Both the position numbers and the translations under genes were made by a program. A stretch of 64,000 bases of DNA, taken from positions 91,452,001 through 91,516,000 of the forward strand of contig CM077597.1 of the NCBI GenBank assembly GCA_039654915.1, in the 5' to 3' direction. Shown in pieces: positions 9,320 to 21,618 of this stretch. A model generated the notes under the pieces. It did not search any database. It saw only the letters and a program-made list of their open reading frames with translations, and was not told where the DNA came from. How positions within the stretch are numbered: the first letter of the stretch is position 1; the number at the start of each line of letters is the position of its first letter. Source of the DNA: Aquilaria yunnanensis (lineage: Eukaryota > Streptophyta > Magnoliopsida > Malvales > Thymelaeaceae).

Positions 9320-9968
9320 CAACGGCGGATCCACATCTAGTGTGTAGGGGTCATGAATCCCCTTTTTCTAAAGAACCGTTAATAAAAAATTCTAGTTTAG
9401 TAATTGGTCCTTTTAATTTTTTAATGGACTCTTATATTTTTCATAATATCTATTAGGATAAAAGAATGTGCCATTCTTATATTAATAAAGATAAAAAAAA
9501 ATTAGTTAATCTCTTTTCTCCACAAACAATTAGAATCATGGAAGAAATCTTATACTGATCTTTAAGCTTTCTCATATTTTTGTTTCTAGCCATTGAACTC
9601 CTTTTACCACTCATTTTTCTTCAAACATATGAACAAATTATAGCGCTAATTGTGCATAGAATAAAGGCAAGAAGCCAAGTTAGAAGAAATGTTTAAGTTT
9701 AATAGTTAAAATGTGACTTTTGTCTTTTATATCTATATAACATAAATATCTCGTTCGTATTATTAATATTTCATATGATTTTCTACTTCTCATTAAAGGA
9801 ATTGGGCCAAAGCCCAGAAAATATAAATCAGAGCATTTTTATTTTTTCTGCGAAGTTTTTTTATTATATTATATTATATGTAAATTTATAAGTTTTATTA
9901 TTTAATATTAAAATTTAATAATTTTATGTGATACAAGCTACTTTATAAAAATCCTAAATCCGCTATTC
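9320..9968. mobile_element. Non-autonomous hAT-like element
   Basis: The left end CAACGGCGGATCCACA and the reverse complement of the right end (GAATAGCGGATTTAGG) are imperfect inverted repeats of the CAGNGGCGGA type found in many plant hAT elements. The flanks TTCGCAAC (9312-9319) and TTCACAAC (9969-9976) would be an 8-bp target duplication with one mismatch. The 649-bp interior is AT-rich and non-coding. Confidence 0.55.
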
Positions 9969-9976
9969 TTCACAAC

Positions 9977-10162
9977 CTAACTATTAGCCTCGAGATTAGA
10001 CGACCTTTGGTCACCTCTTCCCAGTGCTCGGACCAGACAAGACAAGACGGCAGGAACATTGAAATGGCACCTTGCCAGGGCTTCAAAACTGCCAAAATTT
10101 TGGTAGGTTTTACTGTTTTTTTTTTTTCTTCTTTTGGTTTTCTTGAAGTTCGTTAGTTTTTT
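9977..10162. other. Unassigned spacer
   Basis: GACAAGACAAGACGG near 10037 and a T-run near 10111. No gene seen. Confidence 0.3.
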
Positions 10163-11363
10163 GGAGAGTTCTCTCCCTATCAGGTGTACTTTTAGATCTT
10201 TATTTCAAGATAAAGGTAGTTTTAATCTTATTTCCCAAAATGGGGGTAGTTTTTGCCAAGTTGGCACTTTCCCTCACAACCTTATCCACGTCTCAATAAA
10301 AAGAAGAGGCTAATTTACACATTTGACCACCAACTTTAAGGCGATATCCATGTTAGTCTCTATTGTTTTATTTATTGATTACATCATTAAATTTTAATTT
10401 TTTATAGTTAAAACTTGATCAAGTTTTGAAAATTGATATCATATATGCACATCATACATATTTCATGTGGAATAGGGGTGTCACATGCCACTCACTCAAT
10501 TATAAAAAGTACCACATTTTATAATTTAATAAAATTTATTGTATCATTTCATAGTACCACCTTTTTAATTGGAGCATAACATCAATTGATGTTCCCCAAA
10601 AAGTTTTTTCCCATTTTTTTTCACCAATATGTTGCTTGAGAGTCAATGACTTATTTCATCTGAGCATTTGAGTAATTTTTTTAAAAAATATTTTTTTAGT
10701 TTTTTATCATTAACTTTTTAACTGTTTTTTAAAAAATGATATATATATATTTTAAAAATATGAAGTGATTTAAGCTTTAACAACCAATAAGATATAAAAT
10801 CCTTTGTATATATCACAGGTTTTTTTTATAAAATTTAAAAAAAAGCATTTTGGGTAATCATTTCAATCACAAAATACTTCTCTTAAAAATGAGTTCCTTT
10901 TAATTTTACATGCATATAAAAAGATGATTTTTTTCTTGCATAGGAATTTTTAGTCACTTTTTTTCATATGGCACTTTTTTTATACGGAAGAGATGAGTCA
11001 AATTTTCAATGGTATTCGTCATCCAATCCCCCAAAAAATAGAAAAATGGAATAAAGAGATAAAATAGAAAAAAATGAATGGAGCAATAATCAATTGTGGT
11101 TGCATTTATCTAATTCATGGAGATTCAACTATAAAGTTATGTAAGAAATGAAACAATAGGGACCAAGGTGTGAGTTGATTGACAATTGCTGGCTAATATT
11201 GTATATTAGCCTTTTGTTTCCATGGACAGCGATGTTGTGGGAGATAGTGCCAACTGCCAACTTGGCATTAAGCCATTAACTACCTCATTCTAAGAAATAA
11301 GACTAAAACCACCCTTATTTCGAAATAAAGATCTCAAAGTACACTTGTTAGATAAAAAGCTCC
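10163..11363. mobile_element. Inverted-repeat (foldback or MULE-like) element, 1.2 kb
   Basis: The left arm (about 10163-10285: GTGTACTTTTAGATCTTTATT, CTTATTTCC, GCCAAGTTGGCAC) returns as its reverse complement at about 11240-11363. Weaker inverted similarity continues inward (TAGTCTCTATTGTTTTATT near 10354 against the reverse complement of about 11145-11165). The arms of 120 bp or more suggest a foldback or Mutator-like MITE. Both ends abut T-runs, so a target duplication cannot be scored. No transposase frame is present. Confidence 0.6.
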
Positions 11364-11741
11364 TTTTTTCGCGATAGAAATTATTACTGCATCTCAAAAG
11401 ATAAAACATATTTTTTTGTCCAAAAAGATTAAATTATTTTCTAAAAAAATATTTTAATTTTTAGTTACCTTATCACCCTTATTTAAACTTTCACTACACA
11501 AAACTCCAAAATAAAATTTTACTTTTAAAATTTTTATTAAAACTCTCACCGCATATAACTCCAAAAGTAATCTTTTCTTTCTTTAGTCATCATTTAAACT
11601 ATTAATACACATAACTGAAAAATGATTCATTTTAATTTTAGTTTCAAGGAAAAAATGAAAAAAAAAAACATCATAGGCTACATATACTTTAATCTTTGTG
11701 CTTAGAGAAATGTATGATTTTTTATGAGATGAGGGAGTGTA
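11364..11741. other. Unassigned AT-rich spacer
   Basis: Three loose repeats of ACTC(T/C)CACxxxCATAACTCCAAAA-like text at 11490-11620. Nothing coding. Confidence 0.3.
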
Positions 11742-11749
11742 AGAGTAAG

Positions 11750-12745
11750 TATGAGTGTTCATCCAAGCTGGTTAACTTGCAAAATAGCTACCTAAAACTA
11801 AACCGAATTGATAGCAATACGGGTTGTTATGCATGTTAGGTTCAGGGTGAGTAGTGAAAAGGTGAACCTGCTCATTCATGTGGGGCGAGTCGGGTTTTAA
11901 TTGTAAAACCCGTATAAACCTGACCCGACCCGTTTCTTCTCCAAATTCCTAAATTCTAATCCCTAATAATAGGATGTCAGTACTCAAGACTCACTTCTTT
12001 CTCTATTGCCGTGCAATTTGTTTTTTACTTATTTATAATTATTTTGGATTAAGGCTTTTTTCTTTGTAAAAATTCACATGTGACTTTGGTTATTTGTATA
12101 CATCTAGTATATATCCTTGTATGTAGAAATTGACCAACATGACATATATATATATATGTTAAGGAGCAAAGAGATAGAAAATGAGAGGGAAGGGCTAGTT
12201 TCTTTAGTTACTTTTGCAAGTTACTATAAGCTAGTTTTTGTTTATAATATATAAATTTATGGCAGTGAGTGTGAGCTTTCGCAGCTGTCTTTTCTAGTTT
12301 ACTAATTAATATCAAGGTTATTGGAGTTTTGAGATCATTATTTGAAACCAAAGTAGGTTTAAACCATATTTTCTACTTTTTGTAGGTTTTTTTATTTTGT
12401 ATTATTGTTATACAATTGATTTGTCTTCTTTCTGAAAGTTGTAGGCGCATGAAATTTTGATTGGAATGAGACATTTTTTTTTGTAGAAATTAACACTTGA
12501 AGTATAATTATATGTTTTTGTACTTATTTATAATTGTTTTGGATGAAAATTGTTGCCTTATAGGAGAATATAAAAACCTGAGCATATCGAAATGACATGA
12601 ACTGTTTTTTATGTGGTCCGAGTTGCCATCAGGATTAAGGATATGCGGGTAAGGTTAGGTTATTAATTAGGAAACTTGGTCAATGACGCGGGGTAGGGTT
12701 GGGTCAAGCTCGAACCCAATCATATCTGATCTGTAAACACCTCTA
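11750..12745. mobile_element. Non-autonomous hAT element, 996 bp, with perfect 8-bp duplication
   Basis: AGAGTAAG flanks it at 11742-11749 and 12746-12753. The ends TATGAGTGTTCATCC and (reverse complement) TAGAGGTGTTTACAG are the TAGGGGTGTTCA-type terminal repeats of hAT elements. Subterminal GGGTCGGG/CCCGACCC-like repeats (11890-11930 and about 12690-12710) are also typical of this superfamily. I find no transposase. Confidence 0.8.
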
Positions 12746-12753
12746 AGAGTAAG

Positions 12754-13625
12754 AGTGCAAAAGTACGCAATTTATCTAGACCTTCCTCACTCTGAGTGGT
12801 AGTTTTTTTGTGCAGTTAATTGCATCCATAGGCCATAATCTTTTATTATTATACCATTTTGGATCCTAACCTTGATTTTTTGCATAGAACATTCTCAACC
12901 TCATTTTAGTTTTACATTTTCGACCTTTCATTAGTGGAAGCTGTTAAGTTAGAAGAAAAAAGAAAGCGAAAAAATTGTGGAGGATACTGCTTGGTGCTAG
13001 CGGAGGATATGACTCTCTTAATGTTCTCGCTTAGCAGAATGCTGAAGATTAGGTGGATAAGCCTTTGTTTTGCTTTATTTAGGTTCTTTCGAATCGATTT
13101 AGTCTTGGAATTGGTAGAATCAATTTAGTCCACTTTTTTTTCTGGTGATACCAAGATTTTATATCTAATGTTAGCTGGGTTTGTTTCAATTTTTCTTTCA
13201 CTTGAAGGTTTAAACCTGCTGGTTTTTTTTCTGGATTCTTGGTGTGTGTTTACTCTTTGTCTTTATTATTCAGTCCTAACCTAGTTCATGAGTTTTTTTA
13301 TTATTCCTTCACTGCTCTATTTGTCTAATCAGCGGTTTAAAGTGGACTGATCAGTGTTCATTGCTTTGGTGATGCCCTTATATAGCTTGCCAACAATAGT
13401 TTTGTTCTCAAGATTCTGTATTTTCTTTTTAGTTTTCTACTTCTATAGGTTCCAATTCTGACTAGGTTTTCATCATTATGCCATTGTCAACTCTTAGTCC
13501 TAGTGCCAATATACCAAACAACAATTTGGTGTTTTTTATTGAAGTTGAATTCACTCAGAAAAATTAGGATCATTTACATAATTTTTTTTACTTATTAAGG
13601 CTATTGACTGATGTACATTCTTTAT
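12754..13625. other. Unassigned sequence
   Basis: A 64-codon open frame at 12934-13128 has a basic start and no recognised domain. I do not call it a gene. Confidence 0.3.
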
Positions 13626-13629
13626 CCCC

Positions 13630-14180
13630 TTTATGTAGAAGGACATCGATAGTTTCTAGAAAGGATGTAGGAAAGCTAAAGTCTTGGTGGTAGTTGGGAA
13701 AAACCAATTTATGTCCAATTTATGTTCAAGTTCTTCCAGGACAAAGTTTAAGGCAGCTAGATTTACAAAATCTCTGGACTTTTGATGGGGCTTTAATCTT
13801 GATTAGAGGGTTACAATCTCACTTGCCTTTTGATGCTCATGAGTTTAATTTAGCTTTTGTATGGGTTTGAATCCACAAGTTTCATCCCATTGACATGACT
13901 AAGTCCACAGCTCATTTATTAGCCCAAGATTGACTCGCTTTTGAACTACATAGTAATGCATATCATAGTTAGGCTTTCCTCCAAATGAAGGTTAAGATTG
14001 ATGTGTCTAAGCCATTATTAAAAGGTTTTTTCTTAGAGGATTACCATGGGTCTCAACGTTGGATTGAAATTACTAAAGAAAGAGTTTTCAAAATCTGTAA
14101 AAAATGTGATTGTATAAGGCACTCTCAATCTTATTTTTTGGCTTCAAGATTGCCTGGTTCTAATAATCCAACAGACTAAG
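13630..14180 (+). pseudogene. LINE ORF1-type remnant (DUF4283 and CCHC finger)
   Basis: Fragments in changing frames read GQSLRQLDLQNLW..DGALIL and FVWV.IHKFHPIDM, then a clean stretch from 13988 (VKIDVSKPLLKGFFLEDYHG, WIEITKERVFKICKKC). This is the order of the DUF4283 domain followed by the knuckle region of plant LINE first ORFs. The knuckle is damaged: CKKCDCIRHSQSYF lacks the last cysteine. No start codon is visible and there are several stops. Confidence 0.65.
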
Positions 14181-14414
14181 TGTGAGCGGCCTTAACCTCA
14201 ATAACTCTTTGGGCATGGGCGCAATTATTTGCACAACCTCACGCAAGTTCTCATGCTAGGGTGTAGGAAAAATAAATTCATCGCCTTAGTTTAAAAAATA
14301 GGTAAAAATTAAGGAAAAACCAAATTTGACTCCAAAACAATGAGAAAAGAGAATTTTGCAAAAAAAAAAAAAAATGGAAATTTTGGGATCAAGGATTGGG
14401 TGCAAATTGGGAAG
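14181..14414 (-). other. Possible fragment of an older LTR, split by element H
   Basis: Removing element H joins GGGAAGGTGTT here to AGACACCCAAC at 56384. The joined word GGAAGGTGTTAGACACCC is typical of the LTR or leader of Tat-like elements. The other end may be at about 59264, where TGTTAACACTC (minus strand) looks like an LTR start. I find no matching target duplication, so this is weak. Confidence 0.3.
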
Positions 14415-14419
14415 GTGTT

Positions 14420-17400
14420 TGTAGCGGAGCAGGGCCCAGTGCCTGGATTTACTAACATTGGTAGGCTCCTTAGGAACTATGATCCCACTTAGGTTGCAAT
14501 TGGCTAGTTATTACTTATGAAGTATTTTAAATAATTATATACAACTAATTACTTAGCCTACCCTGCATAGAAAATATGTATACATCGTCCTGGCTATGCA
14601 ATAAAAATTAAATAAAAACAATATTGAAAATAGTTCCAACAATTAATGAAAACACAATTCAAAATGAGCCATGACATACAACTTTAGTTGCTTTAACTTT
14701 AAGTAACAACTATGTGCATACATCTCAAACTTATATGCACCCAAATACAACCCTGGTCTTATACACATAAATGGGTACTAGCAGAGGCAATATCTTTATA
14801 TGAAAATGCCATACATTTAGAAGAAGCAACATATATTTACTAAGATCCATCCCTTACTCTTCACCCAATCAAGCAAGCTTCAAGTGATGAGTCGCACTTT
14901 CCTTGTACTCACTTAGCCGCAAAATCATAAGGTAAACACTTTGATCAGTACTAGCATGTACTACAACTACCTTAAAAACATAAAATTTCCTACTAGAGAG
15001 TACATTCAAACCAATAAAACTTAGTCTTAACAGCTGCCCCTTACCAACTGTTAAGCCTGACTAGCCCACTTAATACCTGCACAGCACTTAAGGGGTGAGT
15101 ACTCTAAAGTACTCAGTAAAGGATTTGGCACTTATAGAAGGAAACATATGCAAGCATGCAAAGCACAAAAAACATACACACACACACACACATACAAACA
15201 AAGCAAGCAATCAAATAACAAAACAAACAATAAAAAAAATTAATAAACAACAACAAAAATGCAATGTAATGTATGGATGGATGAGCGAATGCACATGTTT
15301 ATGCCCTTAGAACTTCCTTACATTCGAAGGTGTTCTTAACTACTGTGAGCTCATATGGCTTGGGTACTTAAATACTGGCCTTCGTATTCGATGCTAGCAC
15401 TTGATTAAACCCATGAAGTCCTCCTTATGGGCGACTTAAGTAACCCGTCACTTACTCGACCTTGTTGGCCTTTTACAGACTACTTATAGCAAATCATTAT
15501 TTACTCACCTCTTACCCATAACTTCCTTTTACTTGTTGTGTTAGGTAATTGAACTTAGTGGGCAAACTTCGCCAAGTTCCCCTGAACTCGACTCGGGAAA
15601 CTTAGTGGATTCACTTACCTAGCCCGCTAACTCGGTTGAGACCTCTTGGGCACCGTTCAATGCCCGAAGGCACTTGGCCTCTACCCTTAGGTTATCAAGG
15701 GTCCTGGATCTTTCTCAGGTCCCTCTCCAATGTTGGAGGTTCATGACTTCGTCCCTTGGCTATTTGAGGACTCATACAATACTAAGTCCATTCTTAATAC
15801 CCTATTTGTGACTTAAGGTACCTCACTTATCCACTTTTCCTTAGCTCTCTTGACAACCTATTTATTTCCCATTTATTAATACATAATTAAATCTTAGAAG
15901 CACTTTTGAGTCATGTTCGGATGCCACCTAAGCCTTAGGAATTGATTTAGGACATTTAGAAACAAGGTTGGCACAATTCAAGCACAATGTTGTAGCATTG
16001 AATACTGTGGTACGACAGTATCATGATTTTATGGGAGTTGTTGGAATTGATGCGATAACACTAGAATAGTTGATGTGATAGCATTGCACATTTCAATAGC
16101 CTTTTCTTCCTCTTTATCTTGATAAATGCAATCACATCAAAATAATTAGTGCGACCGCATTAGCCATTGGAGCTACTTTTCTTCCTCTCTTTCTCGGCCA
16201 ATCTTGCTCCAAATCTTACCCAAACCAGTTACAATCACTTTTGGATCATTCCAACTTATTCCCAGGTGTTCTAACACTACTTATACATGATTTAATCATT
16301 CCATAACTTAAATGCCTTACTTCAAATCCATGTTAAGCAAGATCCAAAGCAAACAAACCACACAAAGTTCACTTGAGCACAAATTGTTTCCTTTGAGTTC
16401 CAAGTCTAAATCCAAGCAAAATAGGCACCAAAAGCACTAAATTAAGGCCATCATTAACCATATTTTAAGCTTAGGTTTTGTTTTTTTATTGTTAAACAGG
16501 TTTTGTGAACGTGGTAATTCAAAAACTGAGGTACTGTAGCAGCTCGCGGGTTGATGGGTGAACGGATCGGGTTAGGAGGTGGCCATACAAAAGAAGGCTC
16601 CAAATTAGTGAGTATTTACTACATATGCCACCTTGTTCAATTTCGATACACCTTGTGGCATAGGTTGTAAATACAAGACAATTTGGAGCCCTTTTTTCTA
16701 TGCCCAACTCCTAACCCGATTACTCCGTCTCGACCCGCGCTTGCTGCGTTTTTGAATTACCACGTTAAGAAAATGTAGTTAACAACAAAAAAAACAAAAC
16801 CTTAGAACTAACTTAAACCCATAGATAAAACATACCTTTGGGTTTCAACTTAAACTTGAAGAAATGAGTTCTAAAGCACCAAATACACCAACTTCTAGGT
16901 AGGAGCTCGATGTAATTGCCTTGGGACCCTTAATTTTCATGGAGAATGAAGAAAATTTGGAAGATTTGAAGAATAATGGTTATGGAGAAAGGGAAGAACG
17001 AAAATGAGTTGGGAGAGATGATGAATAGTAGCTTGATTGTCTAAAAAAAAATCTCCAACCACCCCCCACTAACTTTGACTTACTTTCTCCACTTGCAAAA
17101 TTAAAATTTTTTCCTTTTCACCAGATTTCTGCCTTAAACCAGCTCTTTAGGTCTTATGGTTAATTGTTCTCCTTGCCCCTAGCCTTTAACTTTATGTCAT
17201 AAGTGGCACGATAGCCCTAATTCCTTAATTTGTGCATTTTGGTCCCCAAACTCTCATTCTTGGTTCCAATGGTTAGGATAACTTATAGCCTTAAATTATT
17301 TGATAAAAAATATTTGCATGAACTTAATTTCATTGAAATTACAACCATACCACTCACTTGGGTTAAAATTACTATTTTATCCTTTTGCTCTTTGGTGCCA

Positions 17401-17534
17401 TTTTGCACTTAGGAATTCAATGCAATCTTACTTAGCTTGCTTTTCTTACTTAATAAAAATTCTTTAAGGAAAATAATTTGGGATTTACTTACCTTGGCAT
17501 CCAAATTATTGTAAGTACTTGGAGAGCCTTTACA
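14420..17534 (-). repeat. LTR A: 3' LTR of element H
   Basis: It starts TGTAGCGGAGC and ends GAGAGCCTTTACA in plus view. It is collinear with LTR C and solo LTR B: ATGATCCCACTT, CTTAGCCTACC, CTTAACAGCTGCCCCTTACC, GGGGTGAGTAC, and a terminal AGGAAAATAA block. It contains an AC microsatellite (15176-15193) and a MITE (16474-16801), and is therefore longer than its partners. Short open frames within it are not conserved between copies. Confidence 0.8.
16474..16801. mobile_element. Tourist/Harbinger-like MITE inside LTR A
   Basis: It is absent from LTR C at the aligned position (about 55640). The ends are GGTTTTGTTTTTTT and the inverted AAAAACAAAACC. The arms are about 100 bp, both holding AACGTGGTAATTCAAAAAC and AATCGGGTTAGGAG-like words. 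TTA flanks each side (16471-16473, 16802-16804), as expected for PIF/Harbinger MITEs. The interior includes GGCATAGGTTGTAAATACA and no gene. Confidence 0.75.
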
Positions 17535-20500
17535 TTCTCTCCACCTTAAGAAATTTGGTCCTCTAAATTTTGATTTTTTACCGAGCATCACACTTGGATA
17601 ATAATCCTTTTACATCCTGCCCAATTTTCTTGGTCATGATCTTTTCCTTACTATGGTTGCCCATAGCTCCTTAACCACGAGCTCATCTCATGTCTTTAGC
17701 TTCTTAACTTGTCAGTCAAGAAATTTCTTAAGGTAGTCCTTAAGAGACCTCTCCAAGAAGAAGACCTCTCCTTGGAGAAATTACTTATGAGGTGAAAATC
17801 CTACCTTGGTTCACAAGGCACATCCCTATACTCCCAATTTTCACTTAAGCCTATGTGACTTGGACCTAACTTGCTCCCTTTTGGCCATTCTCACCGTTGG
17901 GGTACTTTTGGGAGTGCTTAGTGTCCTCCTTTAAGTCTTTACCCTTGATGGGACTTGTCACAATCTTACACCTCACTTAAGCTTTCAAGCCCTACTTAGG
18001 TGTTTCTTAGCTACCACCACCTTAGCGCTCTTGGCACAATTCAATTTTGCAATGCTTGCACTCATCTTAGACACTTAAGTTAATTCTTAGGTGCATCTTC
18101 AATCTTGTTGCCCTTTAATGCCGTAGGCACATACTTATCATGATAACTTATCATTAGCATTATCATTAGCATTATTGCTTTTTAACGCCTTAAGTATGGT
18201 ACCATTTTTGTGGCGACTTACCCTTAGCTTTCTTAGGTAGCTGTTCATACTTACTACCTTAGGGTTTCTTAGACCAAAAGCTTGACACCCTTGAGCATGG
18301 TATAGGCTCATTAGTCTACATAGATTTCTCATATTTTGGGTGTCCTTGGGTGTATCACATACTACCTAATTCTCCAACACTTGACTCCTCTAGGTAATCA
18401 CTTAACATGCTTAAGATCCTTGACTACTCTTTAGTCACTTAGCCATTTCTTGGCTCTTAATTCTTAAGACACCTTTAGCATGCTCCTACACTATTTATTA
18501 CTTGGGAGTCATTCCTTAATCAGCTTGGTATTCTCTAGCAGTGGGGTATTCTAGGCCATTATAGCCTTTTTTTAGGTCTCTTCAAATTACTTAAGACCAA
18601 TCATTAACACTATTGATCAACTTGCTTAGGTGCTCTAAATGGCCCACACTGCCCAACATGTCATTATTGCTACCCCTTAGGCCTTGGCTTAATTACTTGG
18701 CCACCTTGGGTGCATATTTGGCATTGAGTTCCCTTAGGCACCACAGATCTTAGTTTTTCATAGGAAGCCCTTAGGACCTTAGCGTTCAGCCTGTCACGAT
18801 GCTTCTTTAGCTCTTACACTTGGGTACACTTTGTGTCCCACAACTCGTGCCACATTCTTGGCCTCGTCAAGAATTTCAGTTTGCTTGATTCCAACTTAGC
18901 ATTTGGCATTTGCCCTCATACTTATCTTGGTTTCTCATGGAATCCATAGAGGTCTTTCCTAACACCCCAAACCCATCGGGTTAACACAATCCGAATGCCA
19001 CCCATGAGTGTTTTTAACATGCTCTTATACTTGAATGAGACTTAACGACCTTATGCTTTCTTTAGGACCACTTCGATACCTACATCTTGCATCCCAACAC
19101 TTGGGCACATCCTTAGGTCTTTGCCTTATTAGACCATTCTTATGCACAAATCACCATGATTACTCAGTGTGATCTACACACTCATAGCCTAGAGTGTGTG
19201 CACCCTTAGACTTAATTAAGGCCTACAACTTCCTTATGCCCGAGGAAGTCTTACTTGGCACTTCTTTGGCCCATATTTCACTTAAGCACATGAAGTCTCT
19301 TTGAACACAAAGATTTCATACAGCCTTTATTATAACTATTTCTCATGGGATCTTAGTGATTCAAGGCTATCATTCTGCAGCTCAACTTTTAGGACTCTTT
19401 GGGTAGTTCTAACTACCTTAGCTTCAACAATATTACCTCGGGGTTTTAGTTCTTTTCTTGGCCACCTATTTGTTCAAGAGTCTTTCTTAGTCATTAGCTA
19501 ACCATACTTAGACTCTTAAACTTCTTAGGTAACTTCATACCCCTAGGACAATAAGAATCCCATTTATTTCTTAGGCTTAGCATGCTTACTTAATTTTCCA
19601 ACAAACCTCAACTTTCATTTGCCTTGAATCCCACTAGTGAGGATATTACCTTTACTCACACTTAGCTCCATTTTGAGCTTCTCTATATTTAAAACCTTAA
19701 CTAGGCATTTACACCCATCAATACGATTGCCGATTTTTTCTATTTATCCGAAACCCTTTGATAGTGGAGTACACTTTGGACCTTAAGGTCCTCTCTTTTA
19801 TCAACCTTTAGGTTAACTTAGGTCTGCACTTTTAACCTTTTGGTTTAAAGCTTTCTTAGCTCCTTCGAATTGACAATGAACCTTACTATCTAAATTGATT
19901 GAACTCCTAAACATTCGAGAACACTGGTTAATTCACTTTTACTCTTCATAAGCAACCTTAGGTCAACATAGACCATAACAAAAATACTAGGCATAAGTTA
20001 ACTGCTTGGAGTTCATTATATCTCCATGGGTGTTCCCATCAGTTATTAGGTCGCAGTTTTATTACCATTTAGGATGTCTCCTTTTTACTCACCTGGGTTG
20101 TCCTTAAAACCACATAGTTAATGGTGCTTCCATGGTCCCCCTTTACAGTTCCGTTCCAGGTTGTAATTTCCTAGGAATCTAGATATTACTCTTTTGGTCT
20201 CTAAGGTTCAAGTTAACTCTTGAACCTTGGCCAACTTACCAAAAATCAATGGACTCACCTTCTTAAGGAACCACACCTTCAAAGACAACATCACCGTTTT
20301 GAGACCTGTGGGTTATGGTTTTCAACCTTCACTTGATCAACTTCTCGCAATTACTGCAAGTCTTTAGGGTACCACCTACTTTTTTTTCACTTGTAACTTC
20401 AGGTTCCTAAAGTTAACTCTTGGCGTTATAAGCCCTCTTAGCTTAACTGCGGGTGCTTAGAGAATTCAATCTCACTTTATTTGATAACCCTTAGTAACTT

Positions 20501-21618
20501 GTGTGTAACACTTCTCAGAATTGGACCAGTTATAACTATCTTAGAGTTGTCCTTCCTTAAACTGTCCTTATAGTGCTCAAATATTCCTTACACTATAGGT
20601 ACAAGTTGGATCAACTTAAGGCTCAACTTATGGCATGACTTACTAATTCTTTCGTGCAAGTTACCCTTACCCTCAAGATACTTCCAAAGGCCACCTATGA
20701 CTGGCACGGTTAAGTCAACTCTTATGCCTCTTAACTAATCCTCTTCTTAAGCATTGCCACACCATTCAATAAACCACAACCACAGATTACTGCATACCTG
20801 CCACCCTTAAGCTTCTTCACAAAACCTTAACCACTTTAATGGTCCAATTAAAGCTTACCCTTTTTGGGCTCTTATTGGTTCACATACCCACACCTCTTCA
20901 TAATCCTAGTTTTCTAGGCAGGCTAGTTACAATCACAAACATAATAGTTTAAATAATAAAACAACTTACTAATATGCTGTAAACTTAAAGGTATTTCTTT
21001 TTTCTTGCCAGCTCATTGACCAATCAATTGGTTCGAGTAAGTCTTCTTGGTTGCTTTTGAGTACTAGTGGCATTTTCCCTATGATTGAGGTGTTCTTGAC
21101 CTTAGCCTTATTTAGACCTTGACCTTGAGTATATTCATGCCCTTAGTTCTTTACCTAGCACACCTTAGCCCATACCCATTTTCTAACACTTTTTTTGTGT
21201 CTATGTCACCCTTGCTCTTGGGTAATGATGGTTTACTTGGCCTCGGTGCACATTTTGTAACTTAGTGCCCCTTGGCCCTTACCCTTGGGCTCTTCGACTA
21301 CTTGTCGAATTCTGTCCTTATTTATATGACTGTAGACATTCCCTTGAACTTGGTATTGCCCTTAGGGTGGGGATTCCTCCTTTGGTCTCAGTGTACTAGT
21401 AGGCCTTAGCACACTTTTACCCTTACCCATTAGGCATCAACCACTGCTTCCCCATCTTCTATGGTTGGGTTTGCTCTTTGGGCTATTCACGCCATAGTGC
21501 TAAACCGCTAACTTCCCTATGGCTATCACCATAGGGCCACATGGACCTTTGTTCGGTCCCTCAATACCAAAACCTTATTGGGTTCACGCTGATATACCTG
21601 CAACTAAATCCAGACGAC
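17535..21618 (-). other. Internal region of element H, no coding capacity recognised
   Basis: Only the 3' edge is recognisable: a Tekay-type end of pol and the purine tract at about 17535-17575. Otherwise no protease, reverse transcriptase or integrase motif was found on either strand. The plus strand is strikingly rich in CTTA, CTTAGG and CCTTAG words: I count 14 CTTA in 18001-18300, where composition predicts about two. Bases 21614-21618 (ACGAC) are one side of the Athila target duplication. The piece 53656-53765 is the remaining internal part, beside the primer site. Confidence 0.6.

Noticed and set aside
12934..13128. 64-codon frame MEAVKLEEKRKRK
   Set aside because: No domain, no conserved neighbour, and a length expected by chance.
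15095..15310. 71-codon frame with a His-Thr run in LTR A
   Set aside because: The run is an AC microsatellite, and the frame is absent from LTR C.
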